Shown piece after piece: positions 52,870 through 61,896 of a stretch of DNA of 64,000 nt. The DNA lies in assembly GCF_022513585.1 (NCBI RefSeq), contig NZ_JAKWBF010000004.1, forward strand, positions 62,001 to 126,000, in the 5' to 3' direction. The notes beneath the pieces are model-generated. The model did no database searches. It was not told the DNA's origin and saw only the letters and a list, made by a program, of their open reading frames with translations. This DNA is from Gordonia gummivorans. Its GTDB lineage: Bacteria > Actinomycetota > Actinomycetes > Mycobacteriales > Mycobacteriaceae. Position 1 is the first letter of the stretch; every line of letters begins with the position of its first letter. The position numbers and the translations under genes are program-made.

Positions 52870-53478
52870 ATGACACCTGTTCGTCAAGACGGACACTCGT
52901 TCAATGAACCGAACGACTCGCGCCGCGCGACCGCCGATCCCAAAGCGCTGGTCGCGGCGTCGCTCAAACGTGAGCGCACCAGGGCGGGGCTGTCGATCGG
53001 CGAACTCGCGCGACGTGCGGGTATTGGCAAGTCGACGTTGTCGCAGCTCGAGTCGGGCGACGGAAACCCCAGCGTGGAGACGTTGTGGGCCCTCTCGACT
53101 GCCCTCGGAATACAGTTCTCGGCACTGCTCGACTCGCCGACCCCGACCGTCGAGGTCATCCGCTTCGGCGGCGGTCCGGTGATTCCAGCAGCCGACGCCG
53201 ACTACTCGGCGACGCTGCTCTCCACCGCGGCGCCCGGATCACGCCGGGACATGTATGTCATCCGGGCCGAACCCGGCAAGCCGCGGATATCGGCGCCGCA
53301 TGCGCGGGGGATCGTCGAACATGTCGTGATCAGCGCAGGCCGCGCCCGACTCGGACCGACCGACGCACCGGAGGAACTCGGACCCGGTGACTACATCTCG
53401 TATCCGGGCGACGTGGAGCACGTTTTCGCGGCACTGGAGCCGGGCACGGTCGCGGTGATGCTGAGCGAAGCGTTCTGA
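52870..53478 (+). CDS. XRE-family regulator with cupin sensor domain
   Basis: 202 residues. A helix-turn-helix (ERTRAGLSIGELARRAGIGKSTLSQLESG, residues about 37-65) is followed by a cupin barrel (ISAPHARGIVEHVVISAGRARLG... LGPGDYISYPGDVEHVF). Such regulators often sense an amino acid and repress a divergent AzlCD exporter. There is no room for a ribosome-binding site upstream, consistent with a leaderless start. Confidence 0.88.
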   Translation: MTPVRQDGHSFNEPNDSRRATADPKALVAASLKRERTRAGLSIGELARRAGIGKSTLSQLESGDGNPSVETLWALSTALGIQFSALLDSPTPTVEVIRFGGGPVIPAADADYSATLLSTAAPGSRRDMYVIRAEPGKPRISAPHARGIVEHVVISAGRARLGPTDAPEELGPGDYISYPGDVEHVFAALEPGTVAVMLSEAF

Positions 53479-53753
53479 CGGCCAAAGGCGACGTGGGTCA
53501 CAGAATTGGCCGTGCGACTACTAGACACGTAGGGTGGTCAGCGGTGACGCGCCCGATGGGCGACGTCAACGCGTCGTAGAACGCTGATTCGCAGCGCGGC
53601 CGCAGGACAAACAGACCCAGTCCGCAACCCGGCCCCTGCTCCACGACTTCGTACGGCGAACGGACCCGCACACCTGCGTGTTCGCCATCTGAGCACCTGA
53701 GATCGACCGGCAATGGCCGCGATCGGAGCGTGCCTCAACGCAGAAAGCAGTAC

Positions 53754-55205
53754 ATGACCACATTCGAATCCCTCGGTGTGCCCGCAGAACTGGTGAAAGT
53801 TCTTGCCGCCGAAGGTAAAACCGAAGCATTCCCGATTCAGGCCGACACCCTGGGCGACACCCTCGAGGGCAACGACGTCCTCGGTCGCGGAAAAACCGGC
53901 TCGGGTAAGACCCTCGCCTTCTCCATCCCGCTGGTCGCGGGTCTGGCCGAGTTGAAGGTCGCCCGCACCCCGGGCGCGCCGACCGGCCTGGTCCTGGCCC
54001 CGACCCGTGAGCTCGCAACGCAGATCGCGGGCGTCGTCGAACCGCTCGCGGCGGCCGTCGGCCTGCGCGTGACCACCGTGTTCGGTGGCGTCAAACAGGC
54101 CCGCCAGGAGCAGGCTTTCCGGCGTGGCGTCGATATCGTCGTCGCATGCCCGGGCCGTTTGGACGACCTGATGAAGCAGGGCATCGTGACGCTCGACGAC
54201 GTGGAGATCACGGTCATCGACGAGGCCGACCACATGGCCGACCTCGGTTTCTTGCCGGTCGTCACCCGGATTCTGGCCGCGACTCCCGCCGACGGACAGC
54301 GCCTGCTGTTCTCGGCGACCCTCGACAACGGCGTCGACAAGCTCGTACGCCGCTTCCTCGACAACCCGGCGATGCATTCGGTCGACGAGGCCAATTCGCC
54401 GGTCGCGGCCATGACCCACCACGTCTTCGAGGTGTCCGCGAGCGACAAGGCGGCGCTGATCACCGAACTCGCGTCGGGCGCCGGGCGTCGAATCCTGTTC
54501 ACCCGCACCAAGCATCACGCCAAGAAGCTTGCTCGCAAGCTGACCGAGGGTGGCATCCCGGCGGTGGACCTGCACGGCAATCTCAGTCAGCCCCAACGTG
54601 ATCGGAACCTGGGCGCTTTCGGTTCCGGTGATGTGCGCGTGCTGGTCGCGACCGATGTCGCGGCCCGCGGCGTGCATGTCGACGACATCGAGCTCGTCGT
54701 GCACGTCGACCCGCCCGCCGAACACAAGGCGTACCTTCATCGTTCGGGCCGTACCGCTCGTGCGGGCAGCGCAGGCGACGTGGTGACGGTGTGCCTGCCC
54801 GACCAGCGGCGCGACGTCGCTGCTCTGCTGCGCAAGGCCAAGATCTCGGTGTCGCCGACCGTGGTGTCGCCGACCTCCGAGGCGGTCGGCGTCCTGGTCG
54901 GCGAGCGTGCCGCGCACGTCGCACCTGCGCCGGCGAAGGCTCCGCAGGCGCGCTCCCAGTCGGGCAAGTCCCAGCCGGGTAAGCAGCGTCGACGCGGTTC
55001 CGGCCGGTCACACTCGGGTGCCGGTGCGGCGGATGGTCGTCGCAGCGGTGCCGGGAATGCGCGCCGGACCGGACACACCGGCAGCGGACACGCAGGCGGC
55101 GGACACGCGGGCACCGGACACTCAGGTGGTGGCGCCCAGGGCGCGGCTCATCGTCGTGCCGGGCAGTCGCGCGGACGCCGACGCGCGGTGCGCGCAGCCG
55201 GCTGA
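53754..55205 (+). CDS. DEAD-box RNA helicase
   Basis: 483 residues. Motifs in order: Q region TEAFPIQADTL, I GKTGSGKT, Ia PTRELATQ, GG FGGVKQ, Ib ACPGRL, II DEAD, III SAT, IV ILFTRTK, V ATDVAARGVHV and VI HRSGRTARAG. The last ~95 residues are a basic Gly/His/Arg-rich tail with GHTGSGHAGGGHAG-type repeats that likely binds RNA. It is probably a cold-shock or ribosome-assembly helicase of the RhlE type. The 275 bp upstream region shows no other gene and may hold a long 5' leader. Confidence 0.92.
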   Translation: MTTFESLGVPAELVKVLAAEGKTEAFPIQADTLGDTLEGNDVLGRGKTGSGKTLAFSIPLVAGLAELKVARTPGAPTGLVLAPTRELATQIAGVVEPLAAAVGLRVTTVFGGVKQARQEQAFRRGVDIVVACPGRLDDLMKQGIVTLDDVEITVIDEADHMADLGFLPVVTRILAATPADGQRLLFSATLDNGVDKLVRRFLDNPAMHSVDEANSPVAAMTHHVFEVSASDKAALITELASGAGRRILFTRTKHHAKKLARKLTEGGIPAVDLHGNLSQPQRDRNLGAFGSGDVRVLVATDVAARGVHVDDIELVVHVDPPAEHKAYLHRSGRTARAGSAGDVVTVCLPDQRRDVAALLRKAKISVSPTVVSPTSEAVGVLVGERAAHVAPAPAKAPQARSQSGKSQPGKQRRRGSGRSHSGAGAADGRRSGAGNARRTGHTGSGHAGGGHAGTGHSGGGAQGAAHRRAGQSRGRRRAVRAAG

Positions 55206-55289
55206 CCACGTCCATCCAAGCCAAGACGATCCGTTTGAAGTTGAGCCTGGAATCCGGACCCAACGTCGAACGGATGAGGCCTGTCACCA

Positions 55290-55635
55290 GACTCGTCGGA
55301 TCAGCGGCCCACCCGCCGCCTGCGGCGGCGATCGTGGAGGCGGGAAGAGGGCCGTGGAGCGCGACGCGGCGACGATGATCCACGAAAAATAGGGGAAGAA
55401 ACTCGTCCGCTACCCCTGGAGTCCTCCCCGCGAATTTTCTCGCGGACGACTCAACAAGCAGGGGCAGAAAGTAGGGGAAGAACCTTCCCCTACTTTCAGT
55501 GGTCCGGTGGCTCGCTGACGTGGCCTGTTCGCCTGCCCTTCGAGGTATCCCTCGGCTGGTGCCTCGGGCACCTCAGAGAGCGGTGGGGTGGTGGACGCTT
55601 ATGTGCAGGTCAGAGCGCTAGTCACCGAACTCGTC
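55290..55635. repeat. Convergent-junction repeat element, copy D
   Basis: About 340 bp nearly identical over its right-hand 240 bp to 61981-62234. It contains a CCGCGAATTTTCTCGCGG stem, a perfect 13-base hairpin (55468-55480 / 55484-55496), then a GTGGCCTGTTCGCCTGCCC segment and a GTGGGGTGGTGGACGCTTATG segment. It fills the gap between the helicase (+) and the DinB-like gene (-). Confidence 0.8.
55468..55496. terminator. Hairpin inside copy D
   Basis: AAAGTAGGGGAAG-AAC-CTTCCCCTACTTT: perfect 13-base arms with a 3-base loop and A/T-rich feet on both strands, suited to bidirectional termination. Confidence 0.7.
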
Positions 55636-55638
55636 GAA

Positions 55639-56445
55639 TCAGGCAGGCAGAAACCGTTTGGCGAGTGCCGGAGCCAGCCAGGGTTTGCCACCCCAGGCGA
55701 AGGCCCGGCCCGTCACGCCCGCCCACATCGGTGAGCAACGACCGTAGCCGGCCAACAGCGCCGTGGTTGGCTCGACGCTGATGTGGACGTCGGTGGGCCG
55801 GGGGTCGGGCGGGTTGATCTCCAGATTTCCCGCGGTGAACTCGTAGATGAAGGATTCGTCGGAGCCGCGCAGGTGGATGTCGTAGGTGGCGAAGTGGCCG
55901 GCGCAGGCCGAAGCGTTCACCCAGCTCGGCAAGATCTGGTGTCGTCCGCGGGCGATCATCGCCGCCACCTCCGGGTCCACCGGCCATGGCGCGCGGACCG
56001 TGCGGGCGATGTCGTGTCCGTGCACCACGAACTCGCCGATGAGGATGCCCAGCGCCGCGTCGGCCCGGATCATCCGATCGCCGTCGAAGTGCATCTTGGG
56101 TACCTGCGCACCGAAGTGGGCGACCGCGTCGAGAAGCTCGTCGAGGTCGTCGAGCAGGGTTGCGACCAGGATCGGAATGTCGCGGCTGGTGAGGTTCGCG
56201 ATCTGTTTCGCGTTGAAATCGGGCACGTCAGCGGCGTGGAACGACCAGTCGCCTACACCGCGGGCCAGGGCGAGGTAGCGGGCCGGTGCGGTCGAGACGT
56301 GTCCGACGCAATCGGCCACCGTCCAGCCGGGGGTTGCCGAGAGTCGGGCTTCGGGATCGGTGACCGAACTGACGAGTGCGGCGAACTGGGCTGCCGTCGC
56401 ACGGGCAGCGTCGATGTAATCGAATCTCGAGTACATCTGCGTCAT
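55639..56445 (-). CDS. Maleylpyruvate isomerase/DinB-like family protein
   Basis: 268 residues. The N-terminal four-helix DinB-like domain has the family pattern ATPGWTVADCVGHVSTAPARYLALA and GEFVVHGHDIAR (histidines that bind metal), and a C-terminal SCP2-like domain follows (DIHLRGSDESFIYEFTAGNLEI). Such mycothiol-dependent enzymes take part in detoxification; the substrate is unknown. The ATG at 56445 is used rather than the upstream GTG. Confidence 0.8.
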   Translation of the reverse strand: MTQMYSRFDYIDAARATAAQFAALVSSVTDPEARLSATPGWTVADCVGHVSTAPARYLALARGVGDWSFHAADVPDFNAKQIANLTSRDIPILVATLLDDLDELLDAVAHFGAQVPKMHFDGDRMIRADAALGILIGEFVVHGHDIARTVRAPWPVDPEVAAMIARGRHQILPSWVNASACAGHFATYDIHLRGSDESFIYEFTAGNLEINPPDPRPTDVHISVEPTTALLAGYGRCSPMWAGVTGRAFAWGGKPWLAPALAKRFLPA

Positions 56446-56565
56446 CGGTGGGTCCCCCACATGGGGGACGAGATTACTCCCGGAGGCCGGGGTGTGCGAG
56501 GCATCGAATCCGGGTCGTCACCAAACTGAGTTGATCCGTGATCAGATGCGCTGTGGCAGTACAGG

Positions 56566-57042
56566 TCAGGGATTCTTCGCGCCGACGATCGCCGCACGGA
56601 CGGCTTCCTGGCACGCCGTGCCATCGGGTGCGCCGACCCCGATGTGGAGACTGCCCGGCTGAGCATCCGCGCCGAAACCGGTGACCGAGAAGCCGTCGTC
56701 GGACGTCGGACCCAGCTGCTGCATCGAGGCACGGGCGAGCGGCACCGACAGCGCACTGGTACCGCGTTGTGCGCCCGACACCACGACGATCAGGTGTGTC
56801 GGATGCAGAACCACCAGCGTCTGGTGCTCGGAATCGGGATCGACGGCGTTGGCTCGCCGCCCGAACAGCTTGCCGAAAAACGTCGTCGACGGCGGATTGA
56901 TGCTCCGGGTGATCCAGGCCGGCAGATCGTCGGTGATCTGCAACTGATGTGACTTGGCGTGCTCGCGAAGAGCGGTCGCCATGCCGGGAGCCAGGTCGGT
57001 CAGGTCGGCGTGTGTGGTGGTGCGCTGGTATGCCGCTGCCAT
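56566..57042 (-). CDS. Conserved protein of unknown function
   Basis: 158 residues, no signal peptide or membrane helix. The centre (HQTLVVLHPTHLIVVVSGAQRGTSALSVPLA) is a run of beta strands that resembles a small PH-like domain. The gene follows the FprB-like gene by 17 bp on the same strand and may be in its operon. I cannot assign a function. Confidence 0.65.
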   Translation of the reverse strand: MAAAYQRTTTHADLTDLAPGMATALREHAKSHQLQITDDLPAWITRSINPPSTTFFGKLFGRRANAVDPDSEHQTLVVLHPTHLIVVVSGAQRGTSALSVPLARASMQQLGPTSDDGFSVTGFGADAQPGSLHIGVGAPDGTACQEAVRAAIVGAKNP

Positions 57043-57059
57043 GGCCCCAGCGTAGATGC

Positions 57060-58619
57060 CTACCGCGCGAGGAGTCTGCGACGACGAGTCGCAGCGGGTG
57101 CCCCGAGTGCCCCGGACTCCAGATCGGCGATCAGCGCGGCGACGGTCTCGGCGGAGTCGGTCTTGTTGGTCCCGATGAAGCCCGACGGTCCGCGTTTGAT
57201 CCAGCCGGTTACATACATGCCGGTCAGCGGGTCGTCGCCGTCGTACACGCGTCCCGAGCGATGGCTGATGGTTCCGGTCGATTCGTCGAACGGCAGACCC
57301 GGAACGGGCCGCCCACGGTAACCCACCGAGGTCAGCACCAGGCTGGTGTCGACAGTGATCGTCGCGCCGGTCGGCTCGACACCTCCGTCTGCGGTGGCCC
57401 GATTGCGGCCGAGGACGACGCCGGTGGCCACGCCCTTCGACGAGGTGATGACCTCGAGCGGCGAGGAGAAGAAGGCCAGCCGGATATGTCGTTCGGCGGG
57501 TAGGCCACGATCGGCGATCTCGCGCAACAGGTTCAGCTTCGCCGTGTCGGTCGCGTCGCGTGGGATCTGGGGGTCGAGGTGGTCGAGGTCAGCGGGGTCG
57601 ACGGCCACCGGGACGCCGGAGTCGACGAGTCCGACCAGTTCGGGCAGCGTGAACGCCGCATGTTCGGGGCCGCGTCGACCCGCGACAATCACTTCCTGCA
57701 CCTGCGAGGTCCGCAGTGCACGCAGGGCCCGACGCGAAATCGTGGTGTGCGCCAGTGCGTCGGGGTCCGAGACCAGGATGCGGGCGACATCCAGTGCCAC
57801 GTTCCCGTTGCCGATGACGAGAGCGCTCTCGCCATCCAGGTCCAGACATTTCCCGTCGCTTCGCTCGCCCCGGTCGAGGTCGGCGAAATCGGGATGGTCG
57901 TTGTACCAGCCGACAAACGACGTCGCGCTGGCAACGCCGGGCGCGTCGATGCCGGGGATGTCGAGACGCTTGTCGGTGGGTGCGCCGCCGGCCCAGATGA
58001 CCGCATGATGCCGTGCGCGCAGCTCGTCGAGCGTGATGTCGCGTCCGACCTGCGTGTTCAGCAGGATGTCGAGCCGGGGGTTGGCCGCGACGTCGTCGAA
58101 GAGCCGCATCACCGTGCGGGTGGCCAGGTGATCGGGTGCGACGCCGTATCGAGCCAGGCCGAACGGTTTGTCGAGGCGCTCGTAGATGGTGACCGAGATG
58201 CTGGGGTGGCGCAGCAGTTCGTCGGCGGCGTACATGGCCGACGGTCCCGATCCGACGATCCCGACCGTGACATCGCCGTCGACGGCGATCCTACGCGGCT
58301 GGTCGATGGGCGCGAGAGGCAACCGCATCGCGGGATCGACGGGGAATCGTGCGCCGACGTCCATCGGATCGGCGTAGGCGGCCGCGTTGATGTCGGCGAA
58401 CCGCTCCTGGCCTTCCGGCAGGCGGTGGCCGGGAACGATCGCGCCGACAGGGCACGCGCTTACGCAGGCGCCGCAGTCGACACACGTCGACGGGTCGATG
58501 TAGAGCATCTCGGCAATGCCGAAATCGGGCTCTTCGGGTGTGGGGTGAATGCAGTTGACCGGGCATGCGTAGACGCACGAGGCGTCACCGCAGCACGCCT
58601 GCGTTACGACATGAGGCAT
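57060..58619 (-). CDS. fprB: Ferredoxin-fused ferredoxin-NADP+ reductase, FprB-like (module 2)
   Basis: 519 residues with the same design as 3730-5307: a 7Fe-type ferredoxin head (ACCGDASCVYACPVNCIHP, CVDCGACVSACPVGAI), the FAD motif VGSGPSAMYAADELL, FGLARYGVAPDH, the NADP motif IGNGNVALDVAR, and the ending GWIKRGPSGFIGTNK. It is 33 bp behind an AurF-like oxygenase and should supply it with NADPH electrons. This copy is closer to the Rv0886/FprB type in having the RYGVAPDH and RGPSGFIGTNK forms. Confidence 0.9.
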   Translation of the reverse strand: MPHVVTQACCGDASCVYACPVNCIHPTPEEPDFGIAEMLYIDPSTCVDCGACVSACPVGAIVPGHRLPEGQERFADINAAAYADPMDVGARFPVDPAMRLPLAPIDQPRRIAVDGDVTVGIVGSGPSAMYAADELLRHPSISVTIYERLDKPFGLARYGVAPDHLATRTVMRLFDDVAANPRLDILLNTQVGRDITLDELRARHHAVIWAGGAPTDKRLDIPGIDAPGVASATSFVGWYNDHPDFADLDRGERSDGKCLDLDGESALVIGNGNVALDVARILVSDPDALAHTTISRRALRALRTSQVQEVIVAGRRGPEHAAFTLPELVGLVDSGVPVAVDPADLDHLDPQIPRDATDTAKLNLLREIADRGLPAERHIRLAFFSSPLEVITSSKGVATGVVLGRNRATADGGVEPTGATITVDTSLVLTSVGYRGRPVPGLPFDESTGTISHRSGRVYDGDDPLTGMYVTGWIKRGPSGFIGTNKTDSAETVAALIADLESGALGAPAATRRRRLLAR

Positions 58620-58652
58620 GAGTTTGCTTGCTGGGTAGGCGGATTGGTCGAA

Positions 58653-59657
58653 TCAGGCTGCGGTGTAGATGGGTTCGCTGCGGAACCGCGACGACCGGCC
58701 GTCGATTCCCAGCACGCGCCAGACCAACCGGGAGATCGGGTTCATCAGGCCGCATTGTTCGGCCAGCATCCGCACGTCGCCGAAGACGTTGCGGCGCACA
58801 CGCTTGGACTCTCCGGAACGCCAGAAGATGTCCTTCATCACCTCGCGGGGCACGTCGAACTCCTTGGCGAAGGAGCGCGGTGGAACCATGATGGCGCCGA
58901 GCAGGATTCGCATCGTGAGGGGGAACATCAACGACAGCGCGAACCGCTGGATGCGGCCCTTACCCGGAACGGTGGCGCGCAAGTGGTTGTGCGCGAACGA
59001 GATGTGCCGGGCCTCCTCGGCGACGTGTAGCTGCATCACCGCTGCCATTGCCGGGTGCAGGTTCGAGCGGGTGCGCAGGAAGTCCTTCTGCAAGTGGTCG
59101 ATCGGCTCCTCGCCACCGAGGACGCCGAAGAAGAAAATGCTCGGGAACGTCGTCGACGCCAGGGGGACCAGCGGCGAGATCAGCCGGTAGCCGACCTTGG
59201 CGCCGGGAACGTCCATGCCGATGCGGTTGACCAGTTCCTGAAACATCAGGGTGTGGTTGCACTCTTCCTTGGACTCGTGCGTCGTGTAGCGGAATCGCTT
59301 GTCGCCGTTGGAGAGTTTGAAGCTGTACTGCATGAGACCGCGGATCAGGATGGACTCGAACTGCAGTCCCACCTTGGCCACGTTGGCCTGGCGCCACATG
59401 CCGATCTTGATCTGCTTGTCCTGCGGCAGGTTCTGGTACCAGGGGTGGCGACCGATGGGGTCCACGTCGTAGGAGAGGATCCACCGCGGATCGTTCTCGA
59501 CGACCGCCATGTGCGGTGCGTCCCAGTCGATGTCGAGGTACGGATCGAAATTGCGGTGCACCGACGCGGACGACAGGTCGTCGAGGACCTGGGCGTAGTC
59601 ATCTGCAGCGATGGACTTGTCATGTTCGGGCACGTAACGCACGGCGGCGTCGGTCAT
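58653..59657 (-). CDS. AurF-like diiron oxygenase (module 2)
   Basis: 334 residues. The diiron helices are visible as FESILIRGLMQYS, EECNHTLMF (E-x2-H), FGVLGGEEPIDH and EEARHISFAHNH (E-x2-H). The start at 59657 has a GAGGCGAGG ribosome-binding site and a consensus-like promoter 60-90 bp upstream. It is only distantly similar to the oxygenase at 2780 and larger. Presumed to hydroxylate or N-oxidise an unknown substrate with electrons from the adjacent reductase. Confidence 0.85.
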   Translation of the reverse strand: MTDAAVRYVPEHDKSIAADDYAQVLDDLSSASVHRNFDPYLDIDWDAPHMAVVENDPRWILSYDVDPIGRHPWYQNLPQDKQIKIGMWRQANVAKVGLQFESILIRGLMQYSFKLSNGDKRFRYTTHESKEECNHTLMFQELVNRIGMDVPGAKVGYRLISPLVPLASTTFPSIFFFGVLGGEEPIDHLQKDFLRTRSNLHPAMAAVMQLHVAEEARHISFAHNHLRATVPGKGRIQRFALSLMFPLTMRILLGAIMVPPRSFAKEFDVPREVMKDIFWRSGESKRVRRNVFGDVRMLAEQCGLMNPISRLVWRVLGIDGRSSRFRSEPIYTAA

Positions 59658-59716
59658 CGTCCTCGCCTCTCTCGTCGTCGACGCGACCGAGAGTCGCGTC
59701 AGGTGTGTGGGTTGCG

Positions 59717-59745
59717 AAACTATGTCCAGCGGGGCTATTTGTCAA
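59717..59745 (-). promoter_or_regulatory. Promoter of the second oxygenase-reductase operon
   Basis: On the minus strand TTGACA (59745-59740), a 17-base spacer and TAGTTT (59722-59717). An 11-base palindrome ACATTCAATGT (59745-59755) overlaps the -35 element and may be an operator. Confidence 0.6.
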
Positions 59746-59822
59746 CATTCAATGTCACATTCGCTGATGGCACGGGGTGTCATCGGGTTATCCCGACGCG
59801 GCGATGGACGATGATGGTCTCC

Positions 59823-61634
59823 ATGGAGCATGTCCTGCTGGTGGTCCTTGCTGTGCTCGCGATCGCGGCCGTGCACGAACTGGCCCCTCGAGTGCACGTC
59901 GCACCCGCGCTGGTGCTGGTCGTATTCGGCGCCGTGATCGGGGTGATGCCCGGCGTGCCCGAGGTCGAGATCGATCCCGAATGGATCCTCGTCGGTGTGC
60001 TGCCGCCACTGCTCTACGCTGCGGCCGTCTCGATGCCGACCATGGATTTCCGACGGGACTTCGGGACCATCAGCGCGCTCTCGGTGGTGCTCGTCGTGAT
60101 CAGTTCCGTTGCGCTCGGGTTCTTCTTCTACTGGCTGATTCCCGGCATCGGTCTCGCCGCGGGTATCGCGCTCGGCGCGATCGTGAGTCCGACCGACGCC
60201 GTGGCCACCGCGATCGCGAAACGCATGGGCGCGCCGTCGCGGGTGACGGCGGTGCTGGAAGGCGAGAGCATGCTCAACGACGCCACCGCCCTGGTGCTGC
60301 TGCGCTCGGCGATGGCGGCGATCTCGATGAGTGTGTCGTTCGGCGGCGTCGTCCTCGGTTTCGCGTGGGCGGTGGTGGGCGCGGTGATCATCGGCAGCGT
60401 CGTCGGGGTGCTCAATCTGCTTGTGCGATCGCGGGTCTCGGATGCGACGGTGAACACCGCGATCTCCTTCACCGCGCCCTACCTGGCGTATCTGCCGGCC
60501 GAGCACTTCGAGGCGTCGGGCCTGGTCGCCGCGGTCACCGCCGGCCTGATCACCGGTGCCGGCGCGGCGCGCTACCTGACGCCGCAGCACCGGCTCTCCG
60601 ACACCCAGAACTGGCACACCGTCGAGCTGATCCTGGAAGGCGGGGTGTTTCTGCTGATGGGTCTGGAGTTGTTCGCGCTGATCCAAGACGTGGAGAGGCA
60701 CCACGAAGGGGTGATGCGCGCGGTGTGGATCGGACTGGCCGCGCTGGCGGTGACGCTGCTCATCCGAGCGTTGTATGTCACACCGCTGGCCTGGCTGCTG
60801 AATCGGGCGGCGAAACGCGGGTTGGCGGTGCGCCCATACCTGGAGACGATGAACGACAACATCACCTCACATGCGAAGACGCAGCGATTGTCGGCGCAGT
60901 CGGCGTCGGGTGCCACGTCGTCGGGCAAGCGACGACGCCAGAAGGTCGACCGCCGGCTGCGACGCGCACTGTCCGGTCGAAAAGGGGCAGGCGAACCAGC
61001 TGACGTATCGCAGCTCGGACCCGAGACCGCGCGGCTCTACAGTTTGCGCATTCGTCGCCAGATCGCGGACATCGACTACTACCTCGCCGCTCCGTTGGGC
61101 CCCAAGGAGGGCACGCTCGTCGTGTGGGCGGGAATGCGCGGCGTCGTGACGGTGGCGGCGGCACAGACGCTGGACCCGGACACGCACTACCGCTCGCTGC
61201 TGGTGCTCATCGCCTTTGTGGTGGCTGCGGCGTCGCTTCTGTTGCAGTCGGGCACCCTACCGTGGCTGATCAGGAAGCTCGGGGTCGCCGACAAGCCCGA
61301 GGAACTCGCCGCCGAGCACGACCGCCTGCGCGCCGACCTGAACAAGACCGCGCAACGTGTGATGACCGAATCCGATGCGGTGCAACGATTCCCGTGGCTG
61401 CGCGCCCGGATCGAGCAGATGGAACGGGAATCCGACGAGGACGAGGACGCCACCGGCAGCGCTCTGGACTACCGCGCGAGTTTCGAGAAGACCCGACGCG
61501 CGATCATCGAAGCCCAACGCCGCACCCTGCTCGCGTTGCGCAAACAGGGCACCTACTCGTCGGCCCTTCTCACCCGCGAACTCAAGCAACTCGATGCCGA
61601 GGAGATCAGTCTCGACATGCGGACGGAGGATTGA
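59823..61634 (+). CDS. Na+/H+ antiporter, CPA1 family
   Basis: 603 residues from the ATG at 59823 (ATGs at 59811 and 59814 are in frame). About 12 membrane helices, with PTDAVATAIA and EGESMLNDATALVLL carrying the ion-site aspartates, an insertion of about 90 basic residues between the penultimate helices (KTQRLSAQSASGATSSGKRRRQK), and a cytosolic coiled-coil tail. NhaP/YjcE-like sodium-proton exchange is expected; this is the second sodium antiporter in the window besides NhaA. Confidence 0.9.
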   Translation: MEHVLLVVLAVLAIAAVHELAPRVHVAPALVLVVFGAVIGVMPGVPEVEIDPEWILVGVLPPLLYAAAVSMPTMDFRRDFGTISALSVVLVVISSVALGFFFYWLIPGIGLAAGIALGAIVSPTDAVATAIAKRMGAPSRVTAVLEGESMLNDATALVLLRSAMAAISMSVSFGGVVLGFAWAVVGAVIIGSVVGVLNLLVRSRVSDATVNTAISFTAPYLAYLPAEHFEASGLVAAVTAGLITGAGAARYLTPQHRLSDTQNWHTVELILEGGVFLLMGLELFALIQDVERHHEGVMRAVWIGLAALAVTLLIRALYVTPLAWLLNRAAKRGLAVRPYLETMNDNITSHAKTQRLSAQSASGATSSGKRRRQKVDRRLRRALSGRKGAGEPADVSQLGPETARLYSLRIRRQIADIDYYLAAPLGPKEGTLVVWAGMRGVVTVAAAQTLDPDTHYRSLLVLIAFVVAAASLLLQSGTLPWLIRKLGVADKPEELAAEHDRLRADLNKTAQRVMTESDAVQRFPWLRARIEQMERESDEDEDATGSALDYRASFEKTRRAIIEAQRRTLLALRKQGTYSSALLTRELKQLDAEEISLDMRTED

Positions 61635-61896
61635 CTGGCCGCCGACAGCCGGAGATCACGGGTGGCCAGAAACCGCTGGTGTACATCGGGTTTCTAACTG
61701 AACACACGATTTATGGCATCGCGACGCGTCGCGATCACAAAGACCTCACAAATGAGGTCCATGTCGCAGCCCTGCTCCGACGATCCAGGTCGTTGGCTGA
61801 CGGTCGTGAGCCCGGAGACCTGGTGGCACGCGCGCTTTCCCCTAGATTTCGCGGTCGGGTCGCTGGCGTTTCTCCCCGATTCGGGGGTTGGCAACC

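Noticed and set aside
59055..59822. Long N-terminal extension of the CPA1 antiporter
   Set aside because: It lies antisense to the second oxygenase gene and lacks membrane or domain features.
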